Shown: piece after piece, positions 53,241-63,218 of the stretch
How the letters are laid out: each line of letters starts with the position of its first letter
Position numbering within the stretch: the stretch's first letter is position 1
Assembly (NCBI GenBank): GCA_913048115.1
Contig: CAJWVI010000001.1
Coordinates: 1-64,000, forward strand
Source of the DNA: an uncultured Flavobacteriaceae bacterium
GTDB taxonomy: Bacteria > Bacteroidota > Bacteroidia > Flavobacteriales > Flavobacteriaceae
DNA: 64,000 bases
Direction: 5' to 3'
Position numbers and translations under genes: made by a program
Notes under the pieces: model-generated
What the model was told of the DNA's origin: nothing
The model's database searches: none
The model's input: only the letters and a program-made list of their open reading frames with translations

Positions 53241-54683
53241 CTAAAATTGAAAATAAATAAATTCTGAAACACTGCCCTCTCCATAGATGCCAAAAATAAA
53301 GATTGCATATATAATAACTAAATACACTAAACTTCGCAACAAAAATGGCGTCTTGTTTAATAATATAACAGCATTGTATTTTCTATGAATAAAATCGAAA
53401 AGCAATAATAAAACAATGATTATAATTGCAAAATCAAACTCATGAGAATCAAGACCTAGGTGATAAAAGTTTTTAAATTCTGGGGTGAAATTAAAAAGAT
53501 TAGAAGCTATATAGATACTGTCTGAAAGGCTATTGGCTCTAAAAAATACCCATGCAAAACAAACAATAGCAAATGTAAAGAGTGTGAATACCCCTGTTTT
53601 TAAAGCGGGATCTCTTTTAATAATTAGTCCATGATTTGAACATGCTTTTTCGGCAACAATAAAACATCCGTGGATAAAGCCCCAAATTATAAAGGTTATT
53701 GCTGCTCCATGCCACAAACCACTTACTACAAATACAATAAATAGATTTAGATAGACTCTAAATTCACTTTTCCTACTTCCGCCCAACGGGATATATACAT
53801 AATCTCTAAACCAAGAGGATAATGATATATGCCATCTGCGCCAAAAATCTGTTATCGAAGTTGCAAAGTAGGGGGTTTCAAAATTTTTCATTAAATCAAA
53901 CCCTAAGGTCCTAGAAATCCCAATAGCGATATCGCTATATCCTGAGAAATCACAATAAATTTGAAAAGCAAAAAAGACGGTGGCGATAATCAGGTCCTGC
54001 CCTCCATGATCTGTAGGATTACTATAGACCTCATTAACTACAATTGCTAATCTATCAGCAATTACCATTTTTTTAAATAAGCCAAAGGCCATTAACAATA
54101 CTCCGCTCTTTACTGCTGAATAATTAAAACGATATGTTTTATGGAATTGAGGCAATAGATGAGAAGCTCTTTCTATAGGTCCAGCTACTAATTGAGGGAA
54201 AAACGCCACAAAGGTAAAAAAGGACAAGGCATCTTTTGAGGGGGCTAATTTACCCCTGTAAATATCTATCGTGTAACTTAGTGTTTGAAATGTATAGAAG
54301 CTAATGCCGACAGGTAAAATAATGTTAAGGCTTAAGTCGTCCATACTAGCGCCAAACAATCTAAAAGAACTTATAAAGGAGTCTATAAAGAAATTAGCAT
54401 ATTTAAAATAGGTTAACAAACCTAGATTAACGAAAAGACTTGTAACCAGATATCTCTTTTTAATTTTGTGATTAGTGGCTGTGTATATCTTCTTTCCGAT
54501 AGTATAATCTACTATGGAGCTAAAAGCTATTAGGAATAAAAACCTCCAGTCCCACCAACCATAAAAAAGATAGCTTGATGCAAGTAGGAATAGATTTCTT
54601 ATGGTGATTTTTTTAGCAACAAGCCAATAGATTATAAAAAATATTGGAAGGAAAATTGCAAAATCTATGGAGTTAAAAAGCAT
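53241..54683 (-). CDS. MBOAT family O-acyltransferase (AlgI/DltB-like)
   Basis: 480 residues, about 11-12 membrane segments. MBOAT markers: YGWWDWRFLFLI, DFWRRWHISLSSWFRDYVY, and the catalytic His in VSGLWHGAAITFIIWG. AlgI-type proteins move acetyl or other acyl groups across the inner membrane for O-acylation of exported glycans, handing them to a periplasmic SGNH partner, here the next gene. Confidence 0.92.
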   Translation of the reverse strand: MLFNSIDFAIFLPIFFIIYWLVAKKITIRNLFLLASSYLFYGWWDWRFLFLIAFSSIVDYTIGKKIYTATNHKIKKRYLVTSLFVNLGLLTYFKYANFFIDSFISSFRLFGASMDDLSLNIILPVGISFYTFQTLSYTIDIYRGKLAPSKDALSFFTFVAFFPQLVAGPIERASHLLPQFHKTYRFNYSAVKSGVLLMAFGLFKKMVIADRLAIVVNEVYSNPTDHGGQDLIIATVFFAFQIYCDFSGYSDIAIGISRTLGFDLMKNFETPYFATSITDFWRRWHISLSSWFRDYVYIPLGGSRKSEFRVYLNLFIVFVVSGLWHGAAITFIIWGFIHGCFIVAEKACSNHGLIIKRDPALKTGVFTLFTFAIVCFAWVFFRANSLSDSIYIASNLFNFTPEFKNFYHLGLDSHEFDFAIIIIVLLLLFDFIHRKYNAVILLNKTPFLLRSLVYLVIIYAIFIFGIYGEGSVSEFIYFQF

Positions 54684-54724
54684 TGTTTTAAAAGTGAATT
54701 TAGTTTTTTTATTTAATGCGCAAC

Positions 54725-55975
54725 CTATGTGCTTGATTTACTCAAATCATATGGAGCCGCTATAATTAGTAGAAACCACAAAAAATTAAATTGATAACAG
54801 AAGGAGTTTGTAATGGCAATTAAAATAAATAGTAAAAAATAATAGTTACTTGTTTTTATGTTTCTATAAGAGTTTAAATACAAGTAGAATATAACAAAAA
54901 ACAGGATAGAAAACACACCATACTTAGCATATAGCGTAAGGTAAAGACTGTCTAGATAGACGTTGTAGTTGTTTATTTCTGTCCTCCAAACAAACCAATC
55001 TATGTAAAATGTTAAGCCAAGCCCTTTTCCAAGGATAAAATTTAAGGAGGAGAAATCTGAAATAGCATTTATAAATGGCGAAAACCGAGTAGCAAAAGAC
55101 TCGCTAATATAGCCGTCATCAAACAACTTTTTTATTCTAAAAAACGGGGAATTCTCGTTGGCTGTAACCACTAAGTAACCTACCGAAATAACTCCAACGA
55201 TCCCAGAAGATAAAATTAAAAATATTTTTCGCAATGTTAGTTTTGAAACATAAATCAATAACAGCACCAAAATAAATGCAAATATCATGGTCCTGTTTCC
55301 TGTATAGAGCAAAGGTATTGAAGAAATAAGTATTTCTTTAAGCGTTGGTTTTTCGTTTTTTATTAATAAATAAAATAGATAAAACCCACCAAAAAAGATT
55401 CCTAAGGTTTCTAGACGCACCTCTTCAAATTGAAAATAAGGATCGTCTGTTAACAATAAATGCAAGTTAAATTGTAGCATTAAAAAGAAAAACACAGAGG
55501 TGATAAATAGATTTATCAGTAAAATTTTATTTATAAATTTTCTAGTTAAAATTTCTGCCAGCCTTGATTTATAAACCTCCAAAAAAGGAATGGCCAAGAG
55601 TATAGTGAGATACGGTTTTACATCTTTTAAAACATTTGTTATTTCCACATTTTTATCTCCAATAAAAATATAATGGACGCCCAAACCTAGAACAGTAGCG
55701 AGTGTTATACCAATTGTTGTAACGGTTGTTTTTTTAAACGTGTGCTTGCTAAAAACTTTTAAAAGGAAGACCAAAAAACAGCCTATAAAAAAAAGATAGT
55801 ATGAAGAGACTTGCCAATTTGTATGAAATTTTGTTGTCAACTTTCCAAATGGCGCAAGTATGGTGAGCACAAAAAATAGTTTTAATGCTAGGTTATTGTA
55901 TTTAAACTTTAAAACAGAAGCAATACCCAAAAAGAGATAAACCAGGCACAACATGAAAAAAACGAGATATGTCAT
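54725..55975 (-). CDS. Wzy-like polytopic membrane protein, copy 3
   Basis: 416 residues, roughly 11-12 hydrophobic segments, with a hydrophilic loop around 270-340 (FDDGYISESFATRFSPFINA). No classical signature of the ligase family is obvious. Topology, length and locus suggest O-antigen polymerase or a related flippase partner. The first four bases of the ORF overlap the end of the next upstream gene (ATGA), showing translational coupling. Confidence 0.6.
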   Translation of the reverse strand: MTYLVFFMLCLVYLFLGIASVLKFKYNNLALKLFFVLTILAPFGKLTTKFHTNWQVSSYYLFFIGCFLVFLLKVFSKHTFKKTTVTTIGITLATVLGLGVHYIFIGDKNVEITNVLKDVKPYLTILLAIPFLEVYKSRLAEILTRKFINKILLINLFITSVFFFLMLQFNLHLLLTDDPYFQFEEVRLETLGIFFGGFYLFYLLIKNEKPTLKEILISSIPLLYTGNRTMIFAFILVLLLIYVSKLTLRKIFLILSSGIVGVISVGYLVVTANENSPFFRIKKLFDDGYISESFATRFSPFINAISDFSSLNFILGKGLGLTFYIDWFVWRTEINNYNVYLDSLYLTLYAKYGVFSILFFVIFYLYLNSYRNIKTSNYYFLLFILIAITNSFCYQFNFLWFLLIIAAPYDLSKSST

Positions 55976-57183
55976 GCGGCTATATTTTTCTTATTTGAGA
56001 TTTCATTTTCTTTAATAGTAAACATTGTAAGAAGTACTAAAAGGTACACAGCAACAGGAGCGTTATTGAAAAAAGTACCCGATAAAAAACCAATACCTAG
56101 TAAAAAACCGGTTTGAATTTTGCCAAATTTACTTAGTTTAGGATACCTGATAATATATTTAAAGTAATATGCTAAGTATAATAAGCCCCCCACAATCCCA
56201 AAGAATAAAAGCACGTCTATAAAATCAAACTCTACCCTATATTTTGTAAAGTTTGTACCACCAAAGGCATAATTTACAAGTCCCCAGTGTGTGTCAACCA
56301 TGTTTATAAGATCTGTTTGCAGGTTTACATTTCTGTAGGAGGTTGCCATGGTTATAAAGCCACTTTCCTCATAGACGTTTAATAAAATGGCAAATGTTTT
56401 CTCTAAAACAGAAATCACGGTGTTTCTAAAGAGCATTAAAATGGTGGCAAGCATCACTAAAACGCCATAAAATAATTTATTTAAATACCATTTGTTCAAG
56501 AGAAATAGATGCCCAAGGGTAAGTACCACAAAGAGCAATAAAGCCTTTGTGCCCACGAGCAGACACGCAAGTAAAACCATAGAAAACAGTATTTTATAGC
56601 GGGTATTTTTTTTTAACTGAAAAGCCAAATAACTTAACGATATGGCATAAAAAAAGGTTGCTATACTAGGCACTAAAAATAAACCACTAAACCCAAAGCG
56701 GTTACTTTGATAGGTTTCTAGCATTTTTATATCAAACAAAAAACCAATAAAAATAGCAATGGTGTTTATTATAATAACCCACTCAAAAGTAGTTAACACT
56801 TTTTTGTCTATTGGTAGGGTATCAATACCGTCAAAAAACAGGAGTATCGAAAATATAAATAGATACCTAGAAAGAATTATAAAGTTTTTAAAAAGGTGCT
56901 CCTCTAGGCCACTAGGTAAAAAAGCATATTGACCCACAAAAAAGAAAAGCGTGAGTGATAAGAGAAACAAAAGCATCCTTTTTCTAAATTTTGTTGGGGA
57001 TAGAAAACTCACCACCAAACTTAAAATAAAAAAGGAGCCCCGAGTAATTGCGCTAAAATTATGAAAATCATAATGTGCGTAAACACATATTTTTACCAAT
57101 ACATCCCCTACAAATAGAAGTAACACAAGCGCTGCCAAGGCTCTTGAGCTTTTAGTATATCCAATGATTCTTTCTTTAATCAT
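55972..57183 (-). CDS. Wzy-like polytopic membrane protein, copy 4
   Basis: 403 residues, about 11 hydrophobic segments and a loop near 270-320 (VNLQTDLINMVDTHWGLVNY). No strong family signature. It overlaps the acetyltransferase upstream by eight bases and copy 3 downstream by four, so it is part of one tightly packed operon. Could be a polymerase or a hypothetical EpsG-like protein. Confidence 0.55.
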   Translation of the reverse strand: MIKERIIGYTKSSRALAALVLLLFVGDVLVKICVYAHYDFHNFSAITRGSFFILSLVVSFLSPTKFRKRMLLFLLSLTLFFFVGQYAFLPSGLEEHLFKNFIILSRYLFIFSILLFFDGIDTLPIDKKVLTTFEWVIIINTIAIFIGFLFDIKMLETYQSNRFGFSGLFLVPSIATFFYAISLSYLAFQLKKNTRYKILFSMVLLACLLVGTKALLLFVVLTLGHLFLLNKWYLNKLFYGVLVMLATILMLFRNTVISVLEKTFAILLNVYEESGFITMATSYRNVNLQTDLINMVDTHWGLVNYAFGGTNFTKYRVEFDFIDVLLFFGIVGGLLYLAYYFKYIIRYPKLSKFGKIQTGFLLGIGFLSGTFFNNAPVAVYLLVLLTMFTIKENEISNKKNIAA

Positions 57184-57676
57184 TAGCCCCTATTTTTTTG
57201 ATTACCCGGCACGGGTTACCAACGACCAATGATCCTTTTTCTATGTTTTTATTTACAAGAGTGTTAGCTCCAATAACACAACCATCTTCAATTGTAACCC
57301 CAGGTAGTATCGTTGCATTTGCAGCGATCCATACGTTATTTCCGATGGTTACTTTCTTGCAGGTATACCCTTGTTTGTAAATAGGGACTGTAGTGTCTTC
57401 AAAATTATGATTTTGGCTATAGACTGTAACATTAGGACCTATTAAAACATCATTTCCTATCTCAATCTCACCGCCAGCATGTAAAACACATCCTCTATTA
57501 ATGGACACATTATTTCCTAAAGTTAGTTTGCTGGGAGAATCTATATGAGTGTGATCCCAAACAAGAACTTTTCTGCCCTGTTTGTAAGGAAGTAATACAT
57601 TTCTTAGCCTGCAGCCAATACGGCCAGGAATGGCTTTTAAAAAAGAAAACACCCACAATTGAATTTCGTACTTCAT
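57176..57676 (-). CDS. Hexapeptide-repeat acyltransferase
   Basis: 166 residues, left-handed beta-helix. Repeats include LGNNVSINRGCVLHAGGEIEIGNDVLIGPN, the catalytic His region VTVYSQNHNFED, and VTIGNNVWIAANATILPGVTI. It resembles WcaF/LacA-like O-acetyltransferases using acetyl-CoA on a cytoplasmic sugar or sugar-lipid. It overlaps its neighbours on both sides by 4-8 bases. Confidence 0.88.
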   Translation of the reverse strand: MKYEIQLWVFSFLKAIPGRIGCRLRNVLLPYKQGRKVLVWDHTHIDSPSKLTLGNNVSINRGCVLHAGGEIEIGNDVLIGPNVTVYSQNHNFEDTTVPIYKQGYTCKKVTIGNNVWIAANATILPGVTIEDGCVIGANTLVNKNIEKGSLVVGNPCRVIKKIGAND

Positions 57677-58893
57677 ATCGCCTTCATTTTTAATTGCTTT
57701 ACTGCATTATAATACCATATTGATATCCTAGATATCCAGACAAGCAAGATACAAAAAGCAACAGCTTCTATACTTTCAAGATATCTGTAACTCAGGGAAA
57801 AAATTAAAACAATAAACACGATAGATTGTATGTTTGCATTTCTAATTATTTTTATGGATCCTATTGCGCCAAGTACAGAAGAAAGCATGCTGTAATTTAT
57901 TCTAAGCACACCTAGGCCCATCAATATAAAAATAAGGGTAGCATTTAAATTAAAAGCGATGGCAGGTATTACCTCTAAGATGTTTAAAATATATGCGGTA
58001 CCATAAATAGCAACGGCAATTCCTAAAGAAAGAAAATTAACACGTATTAGTTTTTTTTTCAAAATAGGCAAAGAGGCGTTTGTTTTAAAAAACACTAATT
58101 CCTTAAACCCTATATACCCTTGTAATAATGCAAATGGAAAATAAAAAATAGTCGATAAATAAAAATAAGTACCAAAGGCGCTAGACCCAAAAAAAGCTTT
58201 TATATAAAACCGATCAAAAAACCCAATAAAGGTTAGGGTGAGCATTGATAGTATAAAGTGAAAGCTATATCTAGAAATAGTGCTAAGGGCAAAGGAGTCA
58301 GTAAATTTAAAAGGCACATTTTTTACAACATATATAGAAAAAACAACAACACTCCCAATAGCGGTATAAGTAAAAACTTCTATTAATGTTTTTGTGCTTG
58401 CAGCTCCATTAATGAGCAGCACCGCCGTTATTGCTAATATGATATACTTCCACATATTACTAAATAACTGAGCCGTTACAAATTGCTTTTTTAGCCTTAC
58501 AATATTGTATAAAAACATCATCAGTGAGGTGCTAAAGGTCAACAAGATCAGTAGGGTAAAAGCAATTTCAATTTTTAAAAAGACCTTTGAAAAAACAAGG
58601 CTAAGCAATAGGCTAAACAGCAAGCCCACCCCAAGGGTTATCTTTAATAATTTTTTATCTGTAAGAATGTCGTTTTCTTTTGAGACCTCAGAAAGCCTCA
58701 AAAACACTTGCTCTAAGCCAAGAAACCCAAAAGACACACACACTTGTAAAAAGGTTATAAATATGGAATACTCACCATATTCAAAATCACTAAGTGTTGC
58801 TTTTAAAACAATGTTGACTAAAAAAACACTTCCTGCCCCTGCTATCATTAACAGCAAGGAAATGTGCTTTTTTAGAAGTTTTAAAAAAATCAA
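57673..58893 (-). CDS. Wzx-like polysaccharide flippase
   Basis: 406 residues, about 12 membrane segments, typical of MOP-superfamily polysaccharide exporters, starting LLKKHISLLLMIAGAGSVFL. It would flip the undecaprenyl-linked repeat to the periplasm for Wzy. It sits between the Wzz-like gene and the acetyltransferase, overlapping the latter by four bases. Confidence 0.78.
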   Translation of the reverse strand: MIFLKLLKKHISLLLMIAGAGSVFLVNIVLKATLSDFEYGEYSIFITFLQVCVSFGFLGLEQVFLRLSEVSKENDILTDKKLLKITLGVGLLFSLLLSLVFSKVFLKIEIAFTLLILLTFSTSLMMFLYNIVRLKKQFVTAQLFSNMWKYIILAITAVLLINGAASTKTLIEVFTYTAIGSVVVFSIYVVKNVPFKFTDSFALSTISRYSFHFILSMLTLTFIGFFDRFYIKAFFGSSAFGTYFYLSTIFYFPFALLQGYIGFKELVFFKTNASLPILKKKLIRVNFLSLGIAVAIYGTAYILNILEVIPAIAFNLNATLIFILMGLGVLRINYSMLSSVLGAIGSIKIIRNANIQSIVFIVLIFSLSYRYLESIEAVAFCILLVWISRISIWYYNAVKQLKMKAI

Positions 58894-58899
58894 TATTTT

Positions 58900-59880
58900 T
58901 TATTGGTTTTTTATGATTGAATATTCTTTGGCTTTTTTATATTTTATTGACAACCAATTAAAAACAAAAAACAAGAACACAAAAAACAGTGGATATAACA
59001 CATATTTCATAGTGTATATAGGCCTGCCTTCTTCTACAATATTTGGATTATTTATTTGAATAATTGCACTATCTGCGTATACTAATTCGTTTTTTAAGCG
59101 GGTATTCTCTTTCTGTAATTTAGCTTTTTCCATCAGCACACCACTATAACTAAAGTTTTTGTCTACAACAACAAGCTGTCCTGAAGTAGACCCCATAAAG
59201 GTGTTTTGGTTGTATTTTGATATCGTTGCATCTATTTGTTTAATCGAGAAGTCATTCATTGCAATATTATCTTCTAATACCTGTTTTCCGTTTTGTGCCG
59301 TTCGTTGTATTATTTCATTGTTGTTTAAGTATGCTATGGCCCTTTTTAACGTTATTTCATTTGCATGGTTTGACATTACAAAATTAACTTGATGAAATTT
59401 ATACCCCGAATAAAATGAGTTTGACACGGCCTCTTCATCCTTAAACTGAAGATTTCTCAGCAAGGCCTCTAGTACCCTTTCATTTTTGTCAAAATTTTCA
59501 GTAATATCCTTAAAGTTTATCATGGGCGTAATTTCAATACCCCTAATTTCAATGGAGGCTGTTTTAAAGCCATTTTCTTTTAAAAACGCAGTATCTAACG
59601 CCTTAGACTTTAGCACCAGAGTGTTAAGAGCACTATAAGTGTACTCTGCAGTATTAAAATTGGTTCTTAAGATAAGTGTTGCTTTCTTTGAGGGTTTTGT
59701 GTCTATTTCAGAAAAATAGCCTGCTACAACCCCGGCAATTAGAAGTCCTAGAATAAGATACCAGTTTCTTAAGCAAAACTGAATACTACCATAGATACGA
59801 ATAGAGATGTTTTTAAATACTTCATTAATCTTATTTAGGAGATATCCTAAATCTATCTCATCATTGCTTGCTTGTGACAT
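58900..59880 (-). CDS. Wzz-like chain-length determinant protein
   Basis: 326 residues. Two membrane segments, at about 47-64 (WYLILGLLIAGVVAGYF) and 292-310 (YVLYPLFFVFLFFVFNWLSI), flank a ~225-residue periplasmic helical domain with a coiled-coil segment near 255-280. This is the PCP fold of O-antigen chain-length regulators. No C-terminal tyrosine kinase domain is attached. It directly precedes the flippase with six bases between. Confidence 0.75.
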   Translation of the reverse strand: MSQASNDEIDLGYLLNKINEVFKNISIRIYGSIQFCLRNWYLILGLLIAGVVAGYFSEIDTKPSKKATLILRTNFNTAEYTYSALNTLVLKSKALDTAFLKENGFKTASIEIRGIEITPMINFKDITENFDKNERVLEALLRNLQFKDEEAVSNSFYSGYKFHQVNFVMSNHANEITLKRAIAYLNNNEIIQRTAQNGKQVLEDNIAMNDFSIKQIDATISKYNQNTFMGSTSGQLVVVDKNFSYSGVLMEKAKLQKENTRLKNELVYADSAIIQINNPNIVEEGRPIYTMKYVLYPLFFVFLFFVFNWLSIKYKKAKEYSIIKNQ

Positions 59881-59886
59881 ATAATT

Positions 59887-60738
59887 TTATTTACTGTTAA
59901 TGACTTTTTTTAGACTGACCTTCCAGTCTGTGAGACCAATACCTAGATTGGTTTTTAACTTCATGCAATCCATTACACTATAGGCGGGTCGCTTTGCAAA
60001 AGTAGCGTAATGCTCGGTTTTGGCAAGCCTTACGGTGTCTATTTCTGCTGTTGCTTCAAATATAGCTTTTGCAAAATCATACCAAGTACCTGCTCCTTGA
60101 TTGCTAAAATGGTACAGACCATATCTTGAACTCCTAGTTTCTATAATGGTTATTAATGCACTTGCCAAATCATTTGCACTAGTGGGAGTGCCTGTCTGTT
60201 GTGTTGTAATTGTTAAGGCCTTTTCTTCTTTGGCAAACCGCAACATGGAGTTTAAAAAATTATGCCCGTACTGGCTATAAAGCCAAGAGGTGCGAATGAT
60301 AAAGTGTTTGTTCCATAAAGCTCTAATGTGTTGCTCTCCTTTTAATTTGGACGCTCCGTATACATTTATAGGGCGTGTGTTATCAGTTTCTATGTAGGGT
60401 GTTTTCTTTGTGCCATCAAAAACATAATCTGTTGATATGTGCAGCAATACAACATCATTTTCTTTACATGCTTTTGAAATGTTACGTGCTCCTTCTGCGT
60501 TAATTAAAAAAGCTAATTTTTCTTCACTCTCAGCTTTTTCTACATTGGTATATGCTGCTGCATTTACACAATAGTCAAAGTTGTTCTCAGCAAAGAACTT
60601 CTGTATTAAAACGGTATTTGTGATATCCAGATCTTCTCTGGTTGCAAAATAACATGTAATACCAGCAGACCTATTGAGCTGTTCTCTCAAACATTGCCCC
60701 AATTGTCCATTTGATCCTGTAACTAGAAGGTTACTCAT
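59887..60738 (-). CDS. rfbD: dTDP-4-dehydrorhamnose reductase
   Basis: 283 residues. Last step of dTDP-L-rhamnose synthesis, NADPH-dependent. Rossmann GSNGQLGQCLREQL, ISTDYVFDGTKKTPYIETD, the catalytic Tyr-x3-Lys in NVYGASKLKGEQ, and PTSANDLASALI. The three other rml genes are split: rfbC and part of rfbA lie upstream; rfbB is not in the window. Confidence 0.95.
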   Translation of the reverse strand: MSNLLVTGSNGQLGQCLREQLNRSAGITCYFATREDLDITNTVLIQKFFAENNFDYCVNAAAYTNVEKAESEEKLAFLINAEGARNISKACKENDVVLLHISTDYVFDGTKKTPYIETDNTRPINVYGASKLKGEQHIRALWNKHFIIRTSWLYSQYGHNFLNSMLRFAKEEKALTITTQQTGTPTSANDLASALITIIETRSSRYGLYHFSNQGAGTWYDFAKAIFEATAEIDTVRLAKTEHYATFAKRPAYSVMDCMKLKTNLGIGLTDWKVSLKKVINSK

Positions 60739-60837
60739 TATAATATTTCAGAAATTATTAAAAAATGTTACACCCTGTTATTCCTCATCAAGATACTATT
60801 AAACTGCTATGGTTGCGTGTATTAACAATGTATTGGT

Positions 60838-62046
60838 TTAGTTTAATACCCCGCAAAAATCTAATATGATTTTGTTGTTTGGGAGCTCCAAATTTTTAAA
60901 GCCAGAATGGGAGACAAGAAATACAATAATATCAGCTTGTTCAAGGGCATTTGATGTACTAGTAAGCTCCATCGTATCGCTTTGATGTAGATTTGGCTCT
61001 ACATTCAAGGTTGTAAAAGATGCTTCTTTTAAAGATTTTGCTACCAACAGCGCCGGAGATTCTCTTAAATCATCAATGTCTGGTTTAAAAGCGAGGCCCA
61101 TACATGCTATCACGGCATCCCTATTATTCTCTCCCTTAAACCCAAGTGCTTTGTTTTTTATTTTTTCTAGCACCCATTGTGTTTTGTAGTTGTTGGTCTC
61201 TCTAGATTTTTTAATTAAACCACTTTCCTCTGGAAATTCAGAAACAATAAACCAAGGGTCTACGGCAATACAATGTCCACCAACACCTGTGCCCGGATTT
61301 AAAATATTAACCCTAGGGTGTTTGTTTGCAAGGGCAATCATATCCCACACATTTATTGCTGCCTTGTCGCAAATAATAGATAGTTCATTTGCAAATGCTA
61401 TTTGATTGTCTCTTGAGGCATTTTCAACCAACTTGACCATTTCTGCAGTTTTTGCATTGGTAGGATGTAATTCTCCTACTACAAAATACTTGTAAAAAGC
61501 GATAGCTTTTTTAGTGGAAACTTCATTGATACCACCAATAGCACGATCATTATGTTTTAGCTCATGAAGAATATTACCTGGCAGTACTCGTTCTGGACAA
61601 TAGGCAATGTAAATATGGCCCTCCAACTCAGGTCTGTCTTTATAAATTTGTTTTTCAATTAATCGGGTAGTGCCCACCGGGCTTGTAGATTCTAAAATTA
61701 CCAAAGCACCTTTTTCTAGTGTGGGAGTAATTTTTGAAACAGCTGTCAATACATAAGAAACATCTGGAACAAAATTATCTTTAAATGGAGTTGGTACCGC
61801 AATTAAGTACACCTCTGCTGTTACTGGATGCAATGTTGCCTTTAAAAACTCTTTTTTCACAACATGGTGCACCAAACCATCCAAATCTGGCTCAACAATA
61901 TGTATTTGCCCTTTATTTATAGTATCAATAACATGTTGGTGTATGTCTACTCCAGTTACATGTAACCCTCTACTGGCTATTAGCGCTGCTGTAGGCAAGC
62001 CAATATACCCTAAGCCCATCATCAAGACACTTGGTTTTCTTTCCAT
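60838..62046 (-). CDS. wecC: UDP-N-acetyl-D-mannosaminuronate dehydrogenase
   Basis: 402 residues, NAD-dependent four-electron UDP-sugar dehydrogenase. N-terminal MGLGYIGLPTAALIASRG, VPTPFKDN, ESTSPVGTT, and the active-site cysteine in NPGTGVGGHCIAVDPWF. The UDP-ManNAc assignment rests on the neighbouring wecB; UDP-Glc dehydrogenases differ but are related. It abuts wecB with no gap. Confidence 0.92.
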   Translation of the reverse strand: MERKPSVLMMGLGYIGLPTAALIASRGLHVTGVDIHQHVIDTINKGQIHIVEPDLDGLVHHVVKKEFLKATLHPVTAEVYLIAVPTPFKDNFVPDVSYVLTAVSKITPTLEKGALVILESTSPVGTTRLIEKQIYKDRPELEGHIYIAYCPERVLPGNILHELKHNDRAIGGINEVSTKKAIAFYKYFVVGELHPTNAKTAEMVKLVENASRDNQIAFANELSIICDKAAINVWDMIALANKHPRVNILNPGTGVGGHCIAVDPWFIVSEFPEESGLIKKSRETNNYKTQWVLEKIKNKALGFKGENNRDAVIACMGLAFKPDIDDLRESPALLVAKSLKEASFTTLNVEPNLHQSDTMELTSTSNALEQADIIVFLVSHSGFKNLELPNNKIILDFCGVLN

Positions 62047-63171
62047 CTATAATGCTTTAATATAATCTATAATTTTTTCTGAAGCCGCGCCGTCTCCGTA
62101 AGGGTTGTGCAAGGTACTCATGGTGTCATACAGAGAGTCATCACTAAGCAATCTCTCTGCTTCTTCAATAATTCTTGAAGTGTCTGTCCCTACCAGCAGC
62201 ACAGTGCCCTGTGTCACCGCTTCTGGTCTTTCTGTGGTGTCTCTAGTTACCAATACTGGTTTTCCTAGACTTGGGGCTTCTTCTTGAATACCACCACTGT
62301 CTGTAATAATTAAGTAACTTTTTTCCATCAGCCAAATAAAAGCAGCGTATGCTAGTGGTTGTATTAAAAAGATAGAATCAAGACCTCCTAACATTTCATG
62401 CACAGGCCCTTTTACATTTGGATTTAAATGGACAGGGTATACAATTTGTGTTTCAGGGTGATTGGTTGCTATGGTTTTTAAGGCAGTACAAATATTATGT
62501 AACCCATTCCCGTGGTTTTCTCTGCGGTGTCCTGTAACAAGAACAATTTTTTTATTGAAATCTAAGAGCTTTTTGAGTTGTGAAATTTCAGCATCTACAA
62601 AGTTAAGAGCATTCACCTTGGCAACTCCATACAATAAGGCGTCAATCACGGTATTACCCGTTACTAGAATGTTTTCTTCTGCAGTATTTTCTTTTAAAAG
62701 GTTGCTTTTTGAACCTTGTGTAGGGGCAAAATGATAATCGGCTATTTTTCCTGTAAGCTGTCTGTTAAATTCTTCAGGGAAAGGATATTGTCTATCATAG
62801 GTTCTTAGCCCAGCTTCTACATGACACACTTTAGCGCCGCTGTAAAAAGCTGCGATACCAGCAGCTGTAGAGGTGGTGGTGTCTCCATGGACATAGACAA
62901 AATCTGGTTGTACTTCATCCAAAACGGGCTTCATGCCCTCGATAATAGACGCGGTAAGCGTAAATAGATTTTGATTAGGACGCATTAAATTAAGGTCATA
63001 ATCTGGGGTAATTTCAAAGAACTCTAGTACTTGATCCAGCATCTCTCTATGTTGAGCTGTAACACATACTTTGGTGATGAAATCATCTCGTTCTAGAAAT
63101 TTTTTAACCAATGGAGCCATTTTTATGGCCTCTGGGCGTGTACCAAATACAATTAAATTTGTTTTTTTCAT
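62047..63171 (-). CDS. wecB: UDP-N-acetylglucosamine 2-epimerase (non-hydrolysing)
   Basis: 374 residues from MKKTNLIVFGTRPEAIKMAP, a GT-B-like epimerase making UDP-ManNAc. Further motifs: VHGDTTTSTAAGIAAFYSG, HVEAGLRTYDRQYPFPEE, VTGHRRENHG and TDSGGIQEEAPSLGKPVLVTR. The ORF-track start adds seven residues of uncertain reality. Pair with wecC gives UDP-ManNAcA. Confidence 0.96.
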   Translation of the reverse strand: MKKTNLIVFGTRPEAIKMAPLVKKFLERDDFITKVCVTAQHREMLDQVLEFFEITPDYDLNLMRPNQNLFTLTASIIEGMKPVLDEVQPDFVYVHGDTTTSTAAGIAAFYSGAKVCHVEAGLRTYDRQYPFPEEFNRQLTGKIADYHFAPTQGSKSNLLKENTAEENILVTGNTVIDALLYGVAKVNALNFVDAEISQLKKLLDFNKKIVLVTGHRRENHGNGLHNICTALKTIATNHPETQIVYPVHLNPNVKGPVHEMLGGLDSIFLIQPLAYAAFIWLMEKSYLIITDSGGIQEEAPSLGKPVLVTRDTTERPEAVTQGTVLLVGTDTSRIIEEAERLLSDDSLYDTMSTLHNPYGDGAASEKIIDYIKAL

Positions 63172-63218
63172 GTAAATGTTCATGGCACTCACGGCGCCAT
63201 GTATTTATTATTATTTCA

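Noticed and set aside
58505-59059. 184-residue plus-strand ORF across the Wzx and Wzz-like genes
   Set aside because: Antisense to two clear genes and crosses their junction; Lys/Ser-rich shadow sequence.
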